Below, piece after piece: positions 1 through 11,453 of a DNA stretch of 64,000 nt. How positions within the stretch are numbered: position 1 is the first letter of the stretch; the number at the start of each line of letters is the position of its first letter. A model generated the notes under the pieces. That model was given only the letters and a program-made list of their open reading frames with translations, was not told the origin of the DNA and did not search any database. Source of the stretch: Halictus rubicundus. Taxonomy: Eukaryota; Arthropoda; Insecta; Hymenoptera; Halictidae. The stretch is from positions 8,736,001-8,800,000 of the forward strand of contig NC_135165.1 of assembly GCF_050948215.1 (NCBI RefSeq). The letters run 5' to 3'. A program made the position numbers and the translations under genes.

Positions 1-135
1 TTTGTAGAGGTGTTGGTTGGTATGTCTGTAGAGGATTCCCCTCGTAGGTGTCACATACTACCGTGGCTTCAGTCAGTAGCACAATGTTAGCGCTACCTGC
101 GTCCGTGGCGCAACCGATTATTATCAAATTTCTCA

Positions 136-518
136 CGAAAGAATGCATAAAATGGTCCAAAATTTTGAGAAGGCTGATATCGGAATAAGCTACGGCAGTG
201 CTCAAACAATCATTACTGACACTTGCATATCGTCAGAAAAGACGCTTTCTAATTCGAGGCGTTAGCCTGCTTCACGACAACGCCCGGTCCCATACAGCTC
301 CACTACCACAACAAAAAGTTACGGATTTGTCCGTGGCTATACTGGAACACCCTCCTTACAGTTCGGACTCATCGCCCTGCAATTATCATTTGTTCGGGCC
401 ACTCAACGAAGCACTTGGAGAACGGAGATTTGACGACGATTCATTTTACGATAAGAGCATAAAAAAACTATTTATCCATTGGAAACAATGTATGTTTCTA
501 AGTCAAGAGATTAAGTAG
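136..518 (+). pseudogene. mariner transposase relic with internal deletion
   Basis: Two pieces of a mariner-family transposase are joined across a deletion. Bases 136-215 read as the N-terminal DNA-binding part, including the motif IGISYGSAQTIITD, which resembles the second helix-turn-helix of mariner proteins. From 198 another frame carries the C-terminal catalytic part, with LLHDNARSHTA (second catalytic Asp) and PPYSSDSSPCNYHLFGPL (the usual third-Asp block). The 106-codon frame is far shorter than the roughly 340-residue family length, the first catalytic Asp is missing and the frames differ, so it is dead. I saw no terminal inverted repeats, and the 5' part may continue outside the window. 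Confidence 0.85.
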
Positions 519-1383
519 AAAAATAAATTTCAAGACTCATGTTTTCATGATGCTTCAATAAATGAATTTATATTTGATTTCCTCTCTTGGAATGTGATTA
601 TCTTTCGATGTCGAGCTGTAATTATTTAGCAATTTGTATACTGTGCAATATATCTGAGTCACAACAGGTTATTTTCGATGTGCCAGACGTTCCTGTTTGC
701 AATATCCCGACGAAACGGATGGAACATCTTAATCGAAGCGACAGAAAGCCAATCTTTGTATGACTAGTCAGCAGGAGATGGGTTTCTAATTATAGGTGAT
801 CGATGGGTGCTTATTTTACACGGGATGGCTTATTATATCTCGTCGATATAGTTACGTACTGTCGTTGACTCTGGTCGGAATACTCGGAAAAACGATGATT
901 CTTTTCCTTGACCTTCGATCAATTGTAAATAAAAATTCAATAGATCGTCAATTCCAAATTTATTGGCACGTGAAGAGTCATAAGTACACTATAATAATAA
1001 GTACACTATTTCTTTTGCTACATTCTTGCCCAAAAATACTATCTTCTAACATATGGTTAAAAGTGTAAATTAACCCAATACTTACATGTGGTATTCGACA
1101 GGAATCGTCTGACGCGTCTGATCATGATGAACCAATTCTACTTCCTGCATATACTAATGTACGCGAACCAGACGGATCTTTGAACTTGATTTTCTCGGAA
1201 ACAAGGCGTCAAACAAAAAAATGTTACTCCCTTCTTTTGATTTATAATCACATATAGACTCCCATCCCGCTTATACACGTTATTCGGCCGCGTCCTGTAT
1301 TAAACAAAGTATTTAAAGTAAACTTGCACAGTTGTCATATCAATAAAATTCGCACCAAAATGTCAGAAGTTAACAATTGGTAA
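519..1383. other. unassigned AT-rich spacer
   Basis: No domain, RNA gene or clear repeat seen. The short open frame at 796-1068 has no recognisable motif and is probably chance. Confidence 0.5.
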
Positions 1384-1670
1384 GAAACCGATTTTTTAAA
1401 GCTAGCGTGCACATGCTCTTTGGAATCGATATTTATATCCACTGTCAGCGAACGAGGGAATTGCAGCACAACGAGTGGGAGAATTCGTACGGGGCGATAG
1501 TAACATAGAGATGTATAAAAAATCGATTTTTCGAAGTCAACGTGCAAATACTGTTCGGATTCGACGTATTTGTCGCGAGTGTTTCTTTGCAATGAGTTAT
1601 CCGTTTCAGTGAAGAACTCGCGAAAAGTGAATCGGAGAACAACGAGTGAGCGAATTCGGCGATAATGTCT
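1384..1670 (+). repeat. diverged tandem duplication, two units of about 120-150 bp
   Basis: Bases around 1384-1505 and 1516-1670 align as two diverged direct copies. They share, in order, an ACCGATTTTT-like start, an AACGTGCA-like block, a TCGGATTCGA-like block and a final ACAACGAGTG followed by GAATTCG. Open frames on the minus strand run through both copies but show no domain. Origin unknown. Confidence 0.55.
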
Positions 1671-2351
1671 GCGCGCATCATCGCCGCATTCTGGCCTACT
1701 TCCTGCATACGGTGCGAGCCACGTGAAAAACACACAAATGACGAATCGATGCGCTTCTCCTCTTCGCTTCGCTCAGCTCGACTCTGGATTTGCTCGGCTC
1801 CGCTTTGCTCGGATTGCGGATTGACCGGTGGACCGTGCCGCGAGATTTATCCGTACTCCGATAATTTATACAGTGCAAAGGAAACGTGCACGAGGGCCAT
1901 GGAAAAATGCCAATTGCGATAATTCAGACGTCCCAGTCGGTCGAGACGCGTGGCTGGACGAGAGGGTGCAGAGGAAAAAGAACAAAGAGAACGAGGATGG
2001 AAGAAGGAACAAGGGAAACGGTTATAAAACGGCGGAGAGGGGAGGAAAGAAAAGAGGCCATCCGGTCAAGGCATTTTGCACAGCCGCACAAAGTAAGTAA
2101 TGGGATTACGTTTAATTGTGGTTGTGAAGTACAGGTGTACAATTGCTTATGATTATTGTCGAGCTGCACGTTGATGCGCGATTGTCTTAACGAGCAGATT
2201 ACCGGAATTCTTCTCCCGTGACTCTCAGGACTCCCATAAACGAATTTTTCTGGGATTTGCAGATTATATTGTTAATTTTATGTAGCTGTGAGTGCTTGTG
2301 AGTGGCTGTAGAACATTTTAAAGACGATTTTAAGATATATTTAAGAGATAT
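1671..2351. other. unassigned CpG-rich then purine-rich segment
   Basis: About 1740-1830 is low-complexity sequence rich in CTCGGCTC-like words. About 1960-2090 is purine-rich and ends at a strong splice-donor-like GTAAGT at 2094. This could be a 5' untranslated exon on the plus strand, but no coding similarity supports it. Confidence 0.25.
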
Positions 2352-2803
2352 TCAAACATCTGTAAAAACGATAAAAAATTCTATTCGGGACCGAATCTAC
2401 CATGAGTTTTATGACTGAAGCTTCACCTTTACAACGGGACCTTACAAATTGATGTACGATTTTTTCGCCGTTTTATAGATCAGAGATAAGGAACATGTTG
2501 GGTCATGATATACCTGTTCAATGAACGACTGCTTATGAAATGCTGCAAGTTGAAGCGTCTGTAGAATCGTTAAGAAATTTTCTTCCAGGATGAGTCTAAT
2601 ATGGATTTAAAGATTGAAGCTTCTTCTTTACAACGAGGCCTTAACATTTCATCTACGATTTATCAATAGTACATCAATTTACGTACATTAATTATTAAGG
2701 TCTCTTTAAGGTCTTGTAAAGGGGAAAGTTGCGTCTTCGAATCTGAACTCAGAAACTCATTCCCGAAAAAAATTTTTGAACGTTTCTACAGACGTTTAAA
2801 TTT
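2352..2803. repeat. three copies of a roughly 110-bp dispersed repeat
   Basis: Copies lie at about 2352-2460 (plus), 2547-2660 (plus) and 2706-2803 (minus). Each has a CGTCTGTAGAAWCGTT-like start, a central GAAGCTTCWYCTTTACAACG block and an end near ATSTACGATTT. The third copy is inverted relative to the first two. A fourth inverted copy is at 5090-5207. The family was not recognised. Confidence 0.6.
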
Positions 2804-3976
2804 GTACTATTTCCGAGGAAAAACGTGCCATCTGTTTTCCACTTGTCACAATATGTACAAATATCCTAGGAAAGAACGAATGATGGCTCGCAAAAGTAGA
2901 AACTTCAGGCTTTAAAATGAATCGAGGTTCATCGTTGTACTATGATTTGTAACGAAATTGTGACAGTTTAAAGACCGCCAATTTTTCGAAAATTCGGCGC
3001 TCCAAGACGGACCTGTACATGGTTGCACAATTTTGACAGCTCGACAGCCTCACTTTTGATCGCGATCGCGACGGAAAAGATTCGAGTGTTTGACTTGAGC
3101 GTGCTCTCGGCTGCACAAAACTTTTCGAGTGTTGAATAATTGATGGGACACGCGCGACGAGTTCGAATTGATCACGCGAGTCGCGCGCGATGAACTTCTT
3201 CCAGTGATTAGGTATTTTGCCGGTCGTACGCCGTTTTGTTTATCGTCATTGTATAACTGTTCGGTAATAAATACGCGAATGTGGCTAGCTAATGAATCTG
3301 TAAGCGTAGCCCCGGAGAATTTACAACGACAGCCGAGTTTGTTGATTGCGGCTGGATTCCTACTCGATAATTATTAATTACGCCTGTCGACGATTTAAGT
3401 ATAAAATTTATATGCGTAACATTACCGAGGACCGACCCCGAAATGACCTAATTGTAAATGATCGCGCGCGCGTGCGCACGGACAAGCCGGGGCTCGAATT
3501 GGAATTCGACGTTTTCGTTTTGCCCCGCGATCAACTGTCACAATTAGTTTTGCGAGGATTTTTATAATTTATTAACGATCATCGACGGTTACGCCAACGG
3601 TGCTGTTATTAGCATTTGAATAACGTGCTCCATGTATAATTTAACGTTAATTACCAGAGAGGTCCGTGTTTATTGTGTACGTAGATCATACGATTAATTT
3701 GGAGATATTATTAATGCCAAATTGAATTACAACAGACGCGACCAGATTAATTCTCTATTCGCATTCGCGTGTACCGAATTAAACCTCCGGGCAATTACGG
3801 AGTCACCAGGTGAATTTTCAATGGGGGATGCTGTTCGAGATCAATCAAATTTTCGTGTTCATCGTGCCTGTTCAGTATTTTCGAATTCAAGTTGAATTTC
3901 GAAGCTGTGCTCCCTACTACACCGTTTTACTTATAGTTCACTGAAAATTTGCTTCACGGTAGAGTACAGCAATATT
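2804..3976. other. unassigned spacer
   Basis: Mixed composition with CpG-rich words near 3060-3200 and 3460-3530. Open frames at 3168-3377 and 3346-3567 overlap in different frames and show no motif. Nothing else seen. Confidence 0.5.
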
Positions 3977-4020
3977 AAAACTAAACATACCACGACGGAT
4001 CAAATGATCCATTTTAAACT
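3977..4020 (+). repeat. degenerate piggyBac-type terminus
   Basis: A TTAA is followed by AACTAAACATACCACGAC and then the palindrome GGATCAAATGATCC. This is the same layout as the TTAA-flanked ends at 18369, 36693 and 62215. The opposite end was not found, so this is a fragment. Confidence 0.45.
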
Positions 4021-4030
4021 TTTTGTCAGA

Positions 4031-4647
4031 AGTTCTTGAAAATAACATTACACGTCACCATTTGCCTTCACTACTTTTATTGAAAAACACATCGATTGTA
4101 TTTTTCAATACCTACAGTCAGACATACCTACAGCATGAGCAACAAGAAGAACGAGAAAATATACAGGAAATGTCAACAAATTCCTAATGACCTAATTCTC
4201 AAGACTTTGAGTGTTCATCATATAGTGTGATGAACAGCTATTATGCCAATCAGCGTACATCATAGAGAACATACTTTATCACAGAACAACGTGTAGTTTG
4301 CGAAATAAAATTTGCTAAACGACACCACAAAAATTCGAGGCGGCATCAAAGCCAGGTTAATTATTCTTTTGCGCCTGATTCTTTTATGCGTTAGGTGACC
4401 ACGGCGGCAATAATGGGGATAGTAACGCGCCCTATTATAACAATTAATTTCCGTGCGCAATTCTACGGTGTTTAACGAGGTCCGAGTTCGGATTATTATC
4501 AGCATGATGCGTAGTAAAATTAAGGAGAAGCTTTTTCTGGGTTAATACACGGGGCCGGCTGTCAACTTTTTTCTAATTTCTGCGGTGGTTGAACCGGCGC
4601 TGCGCCACGGCATGCATAATAATTTTTCTGAAAACCGCGGAGTGCGT

Positions 4648-4714
<67 letters not shown>

Positions 4715-5089
4715 CTCAATCTCAATCTCTCTCCTTGAATCTCTATCTCTTTTGCGTGCGGTTCCCTGCGACCGACACACAGGGCATCGTCCAACTGGGA
4801 ATAAAAGTGGCACCATTGAAATTCAAATTAATGCCGAGCTTAATGACGCTTATAGGGTCTCGAGAGCCGGGTATGCGAGGGTGGAAGTCGCGTAACGATT
4901 TGACGAAAGCCAGGGAAACATTAGTCGCTGCTGTGATCGATGGTGACCAACACTGAATATACAGTCACTACAAAAACTGCTTCAACATTAAATTTACGAA
5001 ATTGGTAAACATTGTTCACGCTAAATGCTTAACGTTAAACGCGACTGCTGTGCAGTGCTCATTTATCTTCCATAAAACAGCAAAAAAAA
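4031..5089. other. unassigned spacer with a CT microsatellite
   Basis: Apart from the CT tract at 4651-4730 I see no gene or repeat. Frames crossing the tract encode only Ser-Leu or Arg-Glu repeats and are artefacts of it. Confidence 0.5.
4651..4730. repeat. (CT)n microsatellite
   Basis: About 30 uninterrupted CT units (4651-4710), followed by three CAATCT-type variant units to about 4730. Confidence 0.95.
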
Positions 5090-5207
5090 GATCGTAGATC
5101 AAATTTCGAGGTCCCGTTGTAAAAGGAAAGCATGAAACTTCCAATCTGTGGTAGACTCATTTACAAAAAAAATTTTTTGGCGATTTTACAAACGTTTCAA
5201 CTTCTTG
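5090..5207 (-). repeat. fourth copy of the dispersed repeat seen at 2352-2803
   Basis: The reverse complement starts with GCAAGAAGTTGAAACGTTTG, passes a block with TTTTACAACGGGACCT and ends with TTTGATCTACGATC. It matches the 2547-2660 copy along its length. Confidence 0.6.
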
Positions 5208-6205
5208 CATTTTATCACCAGTGCCTCATTCATTTCAATTAGTTGAATGAAAATATTTTGAAAATATTTTACATTTAGTTCAGTGTGAAAATAAGAAATT
5301 TCGTTTTCTATAAATAATAAAATAGGAATTAAAGTTTGTTATTACAACGTTAATGTTGTAGAATCCTCGAAATTAGTTTGAGTGGAGGCTAGTTAACTCT
5401 TGTAACCTTTTCTTGAGTAATTGCACCACGAGTCCTCCGTCCCTGGGAATAATAAATGATTCAGTCTGCAGTTTAATTGCCTCCGTTCTCGTTGAACAGA
5501 GTTCATACAGGTAGTTCGCGAGTAAGAACAGTAAAGAGTGGGAGAGATCCCATGATGCAATAGTCGTTCCGTCCGGATCGAGAAAGTTCCAGAAGAATCG
5601 TTTCGATCGACGATGAAAAGTTCGGTCGCGTTTCGTTTCCCAATCTCGAAATTGCAGTTAAATTGTCTCGAATGCATGGTGAATGCATCGCGAACTTCCT
5701 CACGATGGGAACATACCGTTTTTAGTGGACTTTCGATATTCGTGAACCCAAAGTTCAAAAAACACAAAACGTCCATCTCCCTGGACGTCAAGACAACTCG
5801 CGAATAAAATTTTCAAACCTGCTTTTCGAAAGAGAAACGAAATCTTATTTATTTTGGTTGTATAAAACGTTGGTAAATAGGGTACAACGAATCAGATGTT
5901 GGTCTATACAGCAACTGCATATTCTATTCCCAATAGGCCCTCCGAGTCTGAAGTTCTGACGACCAAACCAAATCCAATTCAAGTCCATTCAGATATCAAA
6001 CATACATTTCGTTTCATATTCCAGCATGTAAGTTGCTTTTTCGATTTGTTGCCATTTGTTGACCAATTATGTAAATTCCTTCCTAAATATTATTTTTCAT
6101 TAGTACATTCTCTCATAATTTTTTAATTTCCTTTATTAAAAAATTATTATTCCCTTTATTTCCTTCGTTAAAAATTCGGGAACACCGATGTATTATTTTC
6201 GCCTT
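5208..6205. other. unassigned spacer
   Basis: Open frames on both strands between 5393 and 5807 overlap one another and have no recognisable domain. Nothing else seen. Confidence 0.5.
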
Positions 6206-7429
6206 ATTAGTACTAGAACTACCACACCAGTCAAAATGACTGGTTTGACAACTTTATTTTAAAATTCCTACTTGATGTTATATTTTTTCTCCGCAACGAT
6301 GTAATGACTTTTGCAAGGATAGCTAAAGGAATAATATAATAAACTTTAATTTTGTTTTATTCATTTAAAATAAAAGTGATTTTTTATCATGGCTACTTAT
6401 ACCAGTATCAGTAAATTTGACTGGTGTGAACTTATTGAACCGTATAGTATGAAGGGAAGAACCGTAACAACCGACAATTTTTTTAGAAGCTTGTCGCTGG
6501 CATATAAATTATTAGCCAAAAGAACCACACTGGTTGGCACAATACGCGGAAACAAAAGAGAACTCACAAAAATTTGTAATACGAAGAAGGATACTATGGA
6601 TCGCTTTTCGTCGCTGCTGTATCGATCAAATGAGATTACACTCACAATTTATAAAAGTAAGCCGAAGAAGAAAGTTTTTATCCTGAGCTCAAAACATAAA
6701 ACCGTCAAAATTGGGAAAAGCGAAAAGGGCCTACTTGAAACGGTCGAATTTTATAATAAAACAAAATTTGGGGTAGATATAGCAGACCAAATGGCAAAAA
6801 AAATAAAGCGTGAAGTCGGGATCAAGAAGATGGCCACTTCAAGTATTTTTTAATATTTTAGATTTAGCTGGCATAAATTCCTAGATTTTATATAAGGAAA
6901 CCACAGGTGAGCAGATATCCAGAAAAGATTTTTTGTTCAATTAGCAGATAAACTTGCCGCTGACTATGAAAAATCACGGATAGAACAAAGAGCATCTGAG
7001 ATCCAAAGTACGTCAAAGAACTCACCTTATTCACGCATCCATGGTGTCGGATAGGGTACTGTAATAATAATAAGACTGTTGAGGCGTTCATAATCACGCG
7101 ATCATGTGGCGACACCTCTTACTGTGTTCGGTGTGTCTCGCGGTTCCCGCGTAAATTCTCTTGTTCGTCACACTTCGCTATGTGTACATCGCGTTCTGTA
7201 GCCGCATGGTCGGCATTATATGTTTTGATAATATTTGATTAATATTAAAGTGTGTGCATTCATAAATTCAAGTGTTGCCTGTATAGACGTTTATTTAGTT
7301 CCAAGAAGGAACACACCTTCATACTTTCCAACAAAGACTACCACCATTTGCAATCTTTGTAAGTAATATGTATGCGGAAAATGCACGCAGAAGAAACTGT
7401 ACGTTTGTAAGAACTGTGACGAATGGTAA
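6206..7429 (+). pseudogene. piggyBac-type transposase relic, N-terminally truncated and interrupted by a solo LTR
   Basis: The 154-codon frame at 6389-6853 is the middle of a piggyBac-family (DDE_Tnp_1_7) transposase. It carries TVTTDNFF (second catalytic Asp block), TTLVGTIRGNKRE, KKKVFILSSKHK and TVEFYNKTKFGVDIADQM (third Asp block). After frame breaks the match continues at about 6862-6990, and a C-terminal Cys-rich zinc-binding module follows: a CRIGYC block ends the left part and CNLC...YVCGKC...YVCKNC lies at 7340-7429. The module is split by the solo LTR at 7077-7333. The region upstream of the second Asp (about the first half of the family length) is deleted. The left border at 6209 has the terminus-like ACTACCACACCAGTCAAAAT followed by its palindromic partner. 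Inactive. Confidence 0.85.
7077..7333 (+). mobile_element. solo LTR, BEL/Pao-like, inside the piggyBac relic
   Basis: The 257-bp insert starts TGTTGAGGCG and ends TTTCCAACA. It is flanked by a perfect 5-bp duplication, AAGAC (7072-7076 and 7334-7338). Collapsing the duplication puts the Cys-rich module of the host transposase back in one reading frame, which fixes both ends. A 5-bp duplication and a TGTTG start suit BEL/Pao elements, but that family assignment is inferred. Orientation is read from the TGTTG end. Confidence 0.8.
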
Positions 7430-7698
7430 CTTTTGTACCTAATAATTTAAGTTATATTTGTATTTTATTTATTCTATTACGTTTTTTATTATTATTATAT
7501 TATGATATAGTACTTCTTATATTTATCAATGGAAATTTATTTTAATATTCTTGCTACCAAAGATTTTGGTACTAAATATTCTTCATTATTGTACTTATTG
7601 TTATTATTATAGTTGTTATTATATAGTTTTTATGATCTCAGAACATGCAGTTCCTTTTGTAAGATAATAATAAATGAATAAATATGAAAATATTCTAC
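7430..7698. other. AT-rich 3' flank of the piggyBac relic
   Basis: Very AT-rich, with a short ACCAAAGATTTTGGTA palindrome at about 7556. No TTAA-flanked right end could be identified. Confidence 0.4.
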
Positions 7699-7797
7699 TA
7701 TTACGTATTTTGCAATTGATCGATTAGAACACCCCAAATCTTTATAAGCATCAATGGATGCCTTCTCTTCACTGGTCAACAACTTGCCTCGTGGCAT
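7699..7797 (-). pseudogene. Tc1/Tc3-type transposase N-terminal stub
   Basis: Reading the minus strand from the ATG at 7797-7795 gives about 33 residues with MPRGKLLTSEEK and LGCSNRSIAKY. This is the typical start and first helix-turn-helix of Tc3/IS630-like transposases. Similarity stops near 7700 and the catalytic domain is absent. The fragment is too short to show up as a long open frame. Confidence 0.7.
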
Positions 7798-8125
7798 TCT
7801 AATAAAAATAAATACAAATATAGTATATATACAATTTTTATGAATTTAAAAATCAATTTTAGTATAAATACGCACATCTGAATTACAATTAAAGTTTCTT
7901 TGCTGAGACTCACGTGTTATCCACACAAAATCTAAGCAAAAACTAAGTGGCTTTATAGAAATTTCGCACTCCTGTTCCGCGGCCTTCGTTCCGAGTGGCG
8001 TATATATCTCTACTCAGTAGTCAGTATACAATGTTATGGATATTTGAAAAGTAACAAATTTCTCTATATTTTTTAAAAATACACCAAAATGTAGGTGGCT
8101 TTATAGAAATTTCGTGCAGTATAGA
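7798..8125. repeat. probable Tc1/Tc3 terminal region with a 20-bp direct repeat
   Basis: The identical word GTGGCTTTATAGAAATTTCG occurs at 7947-7966 and 8095-8114. Placed just upstream of the transposase stub, it is plausibly a terminal or subterminal repeat of the same element. The outer end and target duplication were not resolved. Confidence 0.4.
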
Positions 8126-9925
8126 AAGAATAAACTTTTTATTTCCCCCCTGTTTTTTGCAAGTGACAAAGAACATTTTTATTTTGCATAAAGGTCTAAT
8201 GATTTAACTTCCCGGTGAAAATATATCAAATACTTTAAAGAATCATCTTCTGCAAAAGGTTGAAACATACACAATTATTTGCTTTGCTGTTAGAAAACAT
8301 TCGGAGCTAATGCGTTTGCTATTGTTTGCTAGTGTTTGCGAGTGTTTGCTACTTATCACCGAAGCAAACGGAGAAACACAAGATTGTATATAAGAGGGCC
8401 ATACACGTTGGTCCTCGCATCCATCGCAGCCGTGTTATCCAGGGTCGCAAATACAGTCGATCCAGGATTTCAATTTCGTTGACTCCATTAAGCCGGTCGT
8501 TGGCGGCATGGCAGCAGCCTGACATTTCGGTTCCTCGAAGAAAATTTCTCGGCAGGAAGGCCCGTAATGGGTTGGCCGTTGTTTGCGAGTCGCTTTCGTT
8601 TGCCGAGTCATTGCCGGGATGTTGGAACGGAAGGGAAAACATTCCGCAGCTCCCCGAAGACTCATGGAAACCCCGACGACCGTTCTTATTTTGCTGCGTG
8701 CTCGCAAACCACGATTTTCCAGTCCAAAATCTGCCCAAACGTAAGGTTCGTAAGGTTCAACCCTGAAACATCGACATAAAACCCGAGAAATTCAAAGATA
8801 AAATGTCACAACGAATATCGAAGCCTTTTCATTAAATTGACCATTTAAAATAAAATCGATCTTCAACCATTTTTTTAAAAAGCAAGAGGTGCATCTTGTT
8901 ATGTGATGCTTGGATGGTGTTTCATGAAAAATTGAGTTATTCTCGTCATGCAGGTTTCGATCGAAAGCAGCATCGCGTTTTCCGCGAAGCTGATTGCCCG
9001 AACGCCGCTCTCGCTATTATAAGATAATGGGTTCTCGGAGTTGAGTCTGCAGCTGCATTAACATCGGCGGCCTGTCCCAGGTTTATTGCAACCCGGCTGC
9101 GTTATTACCGATCGCCGGACATCGCAAATCATCCCTGATTTGTGGAACAATCGTATTTATGCGATCGGTGAGCGTTCCAGATGAATGGTTACTGCACTTG
9201 CGACACTTGCAGCACTTGCTGCCCCCGTTTTTTAGTTTGGTTCGCGAGGCGGCAACGTCCAGAACGTGCAGGACGACCAGGAGATTATTCCTCTGCCTCA
9301 TAGACTAATCCTTACTTCAACACTGACCATAATCTTGGCAATCGCAAAAATTAGAATCGAATCGCTTTTTATTTTTGTTTAGTAGTGTGATAATAAACAT
9401 TTGAGAATTAATTGCAAGAAAACCATCGACCCTAGTATCTTGCAATTTTGCATGTACATTCATGGATATTTGAAGTGGTAGCACAAATTTTTACAAGTCG
9501 GTTTATTGAAAATTGTGAAAGTTATCAACACCATCTTCCATTTGTTTCGAATGGAACAGTCTTAAGGGGAGTAGGCTACTTATGCCAGTTAAAAGTCGAA
9601 CACTTTTTACTTTTCATTTTGTGGCCCGCATGGTGTGTCCGCACGATGGGGGAATTGATTATTAATGGAGACGATCGAAGAATTCTAACCTGAAGAAGCA
9701 TGGCGCATGACGTATGACGGACGAAGATGCGTCCGGTCAAGATATAGTTTATATTATTATACTTTGTACTGGACAAATATATATTGTTAATATTAAATGA
9801 TGCTTCCAACCTTTTACGGACCCACACATTTGACAATCTCGAGTCAGCACGAGTAGTCACCGAGAGTGAGCAAAATTGGGCTCCTATTCCGATTGTCATG
9901 AAATGACACCGAAAATGATAATTTG
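8126..9925. other. unassigned spacer with a short minisatellite
   Basis: About 8312-8351 holds four TGTTTGCKAG-like units. From 8380 to 8770 the sequence is CpG-rich with overlapping frames on both strands but no motif. 8178-8200 shares TTTTTATTTTGCATAAAGGTC with 35165. Nothing else recognised. Confidence 0.45.
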
Positions 9926-10640
9926 GGTTAAACTTCACCTTGGCAACCAAGAAATTTATAACTTCTTACTATATAATCCTGTACATCTTGACGATAAAAT
10001 GCCAAAAATCGAAGTTTTTCAACACTTTAAGCGTTGAATTTGTATCTATGGACTTTCCATTCACGCTGCAAGTAACTGCAAGTTTGTGTCTAAACAAAAG
10101 TCACCTCTTCGAGTCGACCGATGCATCGCCTAAAGGAAAAGCCTAATATTCGGTCCTCCTGGGCCGACGCCGCCTGAACAGACAGTTTGATGTCGGTCCC
10201 CTTGGACTGACATAGCACTTAACGTGTTAAGCGTTTTTGACAGGTAGGGGCACCGCCATATTTATGTGTGCTCGGCATTGCACGTCGCTTGATGAGCGGA
10301 ACCGCTGGATGACACAAGCACGCGCTGATGTCGATAACGTTGTACATTTGCAAGCGTGGCCGGCCCTTTCCGCCCTCACCCCAACTACCTAATCCCAACC
10401 AACTTGGAACATTCCTTCTCTTCGTAATCTTGTATATAATTTTCTATATTTTAGTTATTGTTCGATGACAGCTTGTTCCAGAATAAAGTGTAATTGCTCA
10501 ACTTTAAACACGCATAACGTTTGAAGCAGTGAATTCCCCGCATTAAAACTTCGATTTTTTAAATTTTCTCGTCAAGATGTACAGGATTGTACTGTAGTAA
10601 AAAGTTAAAAATTTCTGGTTTGCCAAGATGAAGTTAAGCC
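9926..10640. mobile_element. non-autonomous element with long inverted ends, copy A
   Basis: The left end (GGTTAAACTTCACCTTGG onward) and the reverse complement of the right end (GGCTTAACTTCATCTTGG onward) align for about 95 bp, including CAATCCTGTACATCTTGACG-like and CAAAAATCGAAGTTTT-like blocks. The interior carries a TTAA-bordered segment (about 10017-10230) with AACGTGTTAA at its right edge. A second copy of the whole arrangement lies at 20488-22289. No coding capacity. The superfamily is uncertain. Confidence 0.7.
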
Positions 10641-11449
10641 GTAATTTGCATAAAATTTCATGTCTCAGTAATTAGTGTCAACTGCGTCGTATAAAGATAG
10701 AAGAGAAATATGGAATTTAATCTTTGTTTTTATCTCGTTTTTATTTCGTTTTTATCCCGATTCTGTCTCGTTTTTATTTCGTTTTTATCCCGATTCTGTC
10801 TCGTTTTTATCGGCTCTTACGATGGAAAAAATTTCGAATTACTATTTCACGCTGCATACGGAAAGTAAATGGAATTAATAAGTGAATACGAAACAATGGT
10901 GTGCGATATATAAAGAGAAAAGCGGCCTCAGAAAACCTGTACGGAATCAGTATTAATCTGGACGCATCCCTATCGTTCCATTTGTGTAATCCCGGGCAGC
11001 CGACCCCGAAACATTTTTCCATGAACTTTCATACAGAGCAACCTTCATTAAACATTCCTATGCAGTGTGTATTTTAATAACAAGTTCCGAGATTCGCAGG
11101 GGCACGGCCCGCGCGCTTATTAAACGTAACACGGCCAGCACCATGTCTACGGAAACACTGAAGAAACACGACTACCGATACTGCTTCTTTAACCTCTTCA
11201 ACGTTTCCAGAAATAGAAGAGATATTTCTTCATTATATTAGCGGAATAATTACTATTCTATCCATTTTATGAAAATTTGTAGGATCCTCTTTATAGGTTT
11301 ATCCCATTTTATGAAAATTTGTAGAATTCTTACATAGGTCTTGTTTCAAAGGAAAGATGAACATATCGTATCGTTATCAATTAAAATGAAATTGTACTCT
11401 TCGATGCGTCCCTGGAAATGCTAAACAATTTATTAAGAAGTTTATTTTT
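10641..11449. other. unassigned spacer with a 33-bp minisatellite
   Basis: 10734-10811 holds about 2.4 copies of a 33-bp unit that begins TCTCGTTTTTATTTCG. The frame through it only repeats a Phe/Tyr/Ser pattern. A CpG-rich patch lies near 11095-11145. No gene seen. Confidence 0.5.
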
Positions 11450-11453
11450 TATA

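Noticed and set aside
4562..4956. Open frames across the CT microsatellite giving Ser-Leu or Arg-Glu repeat proteins
   Set aside because: The product is dictated by the dinucleotide repeat in each frame. No flanking domain.
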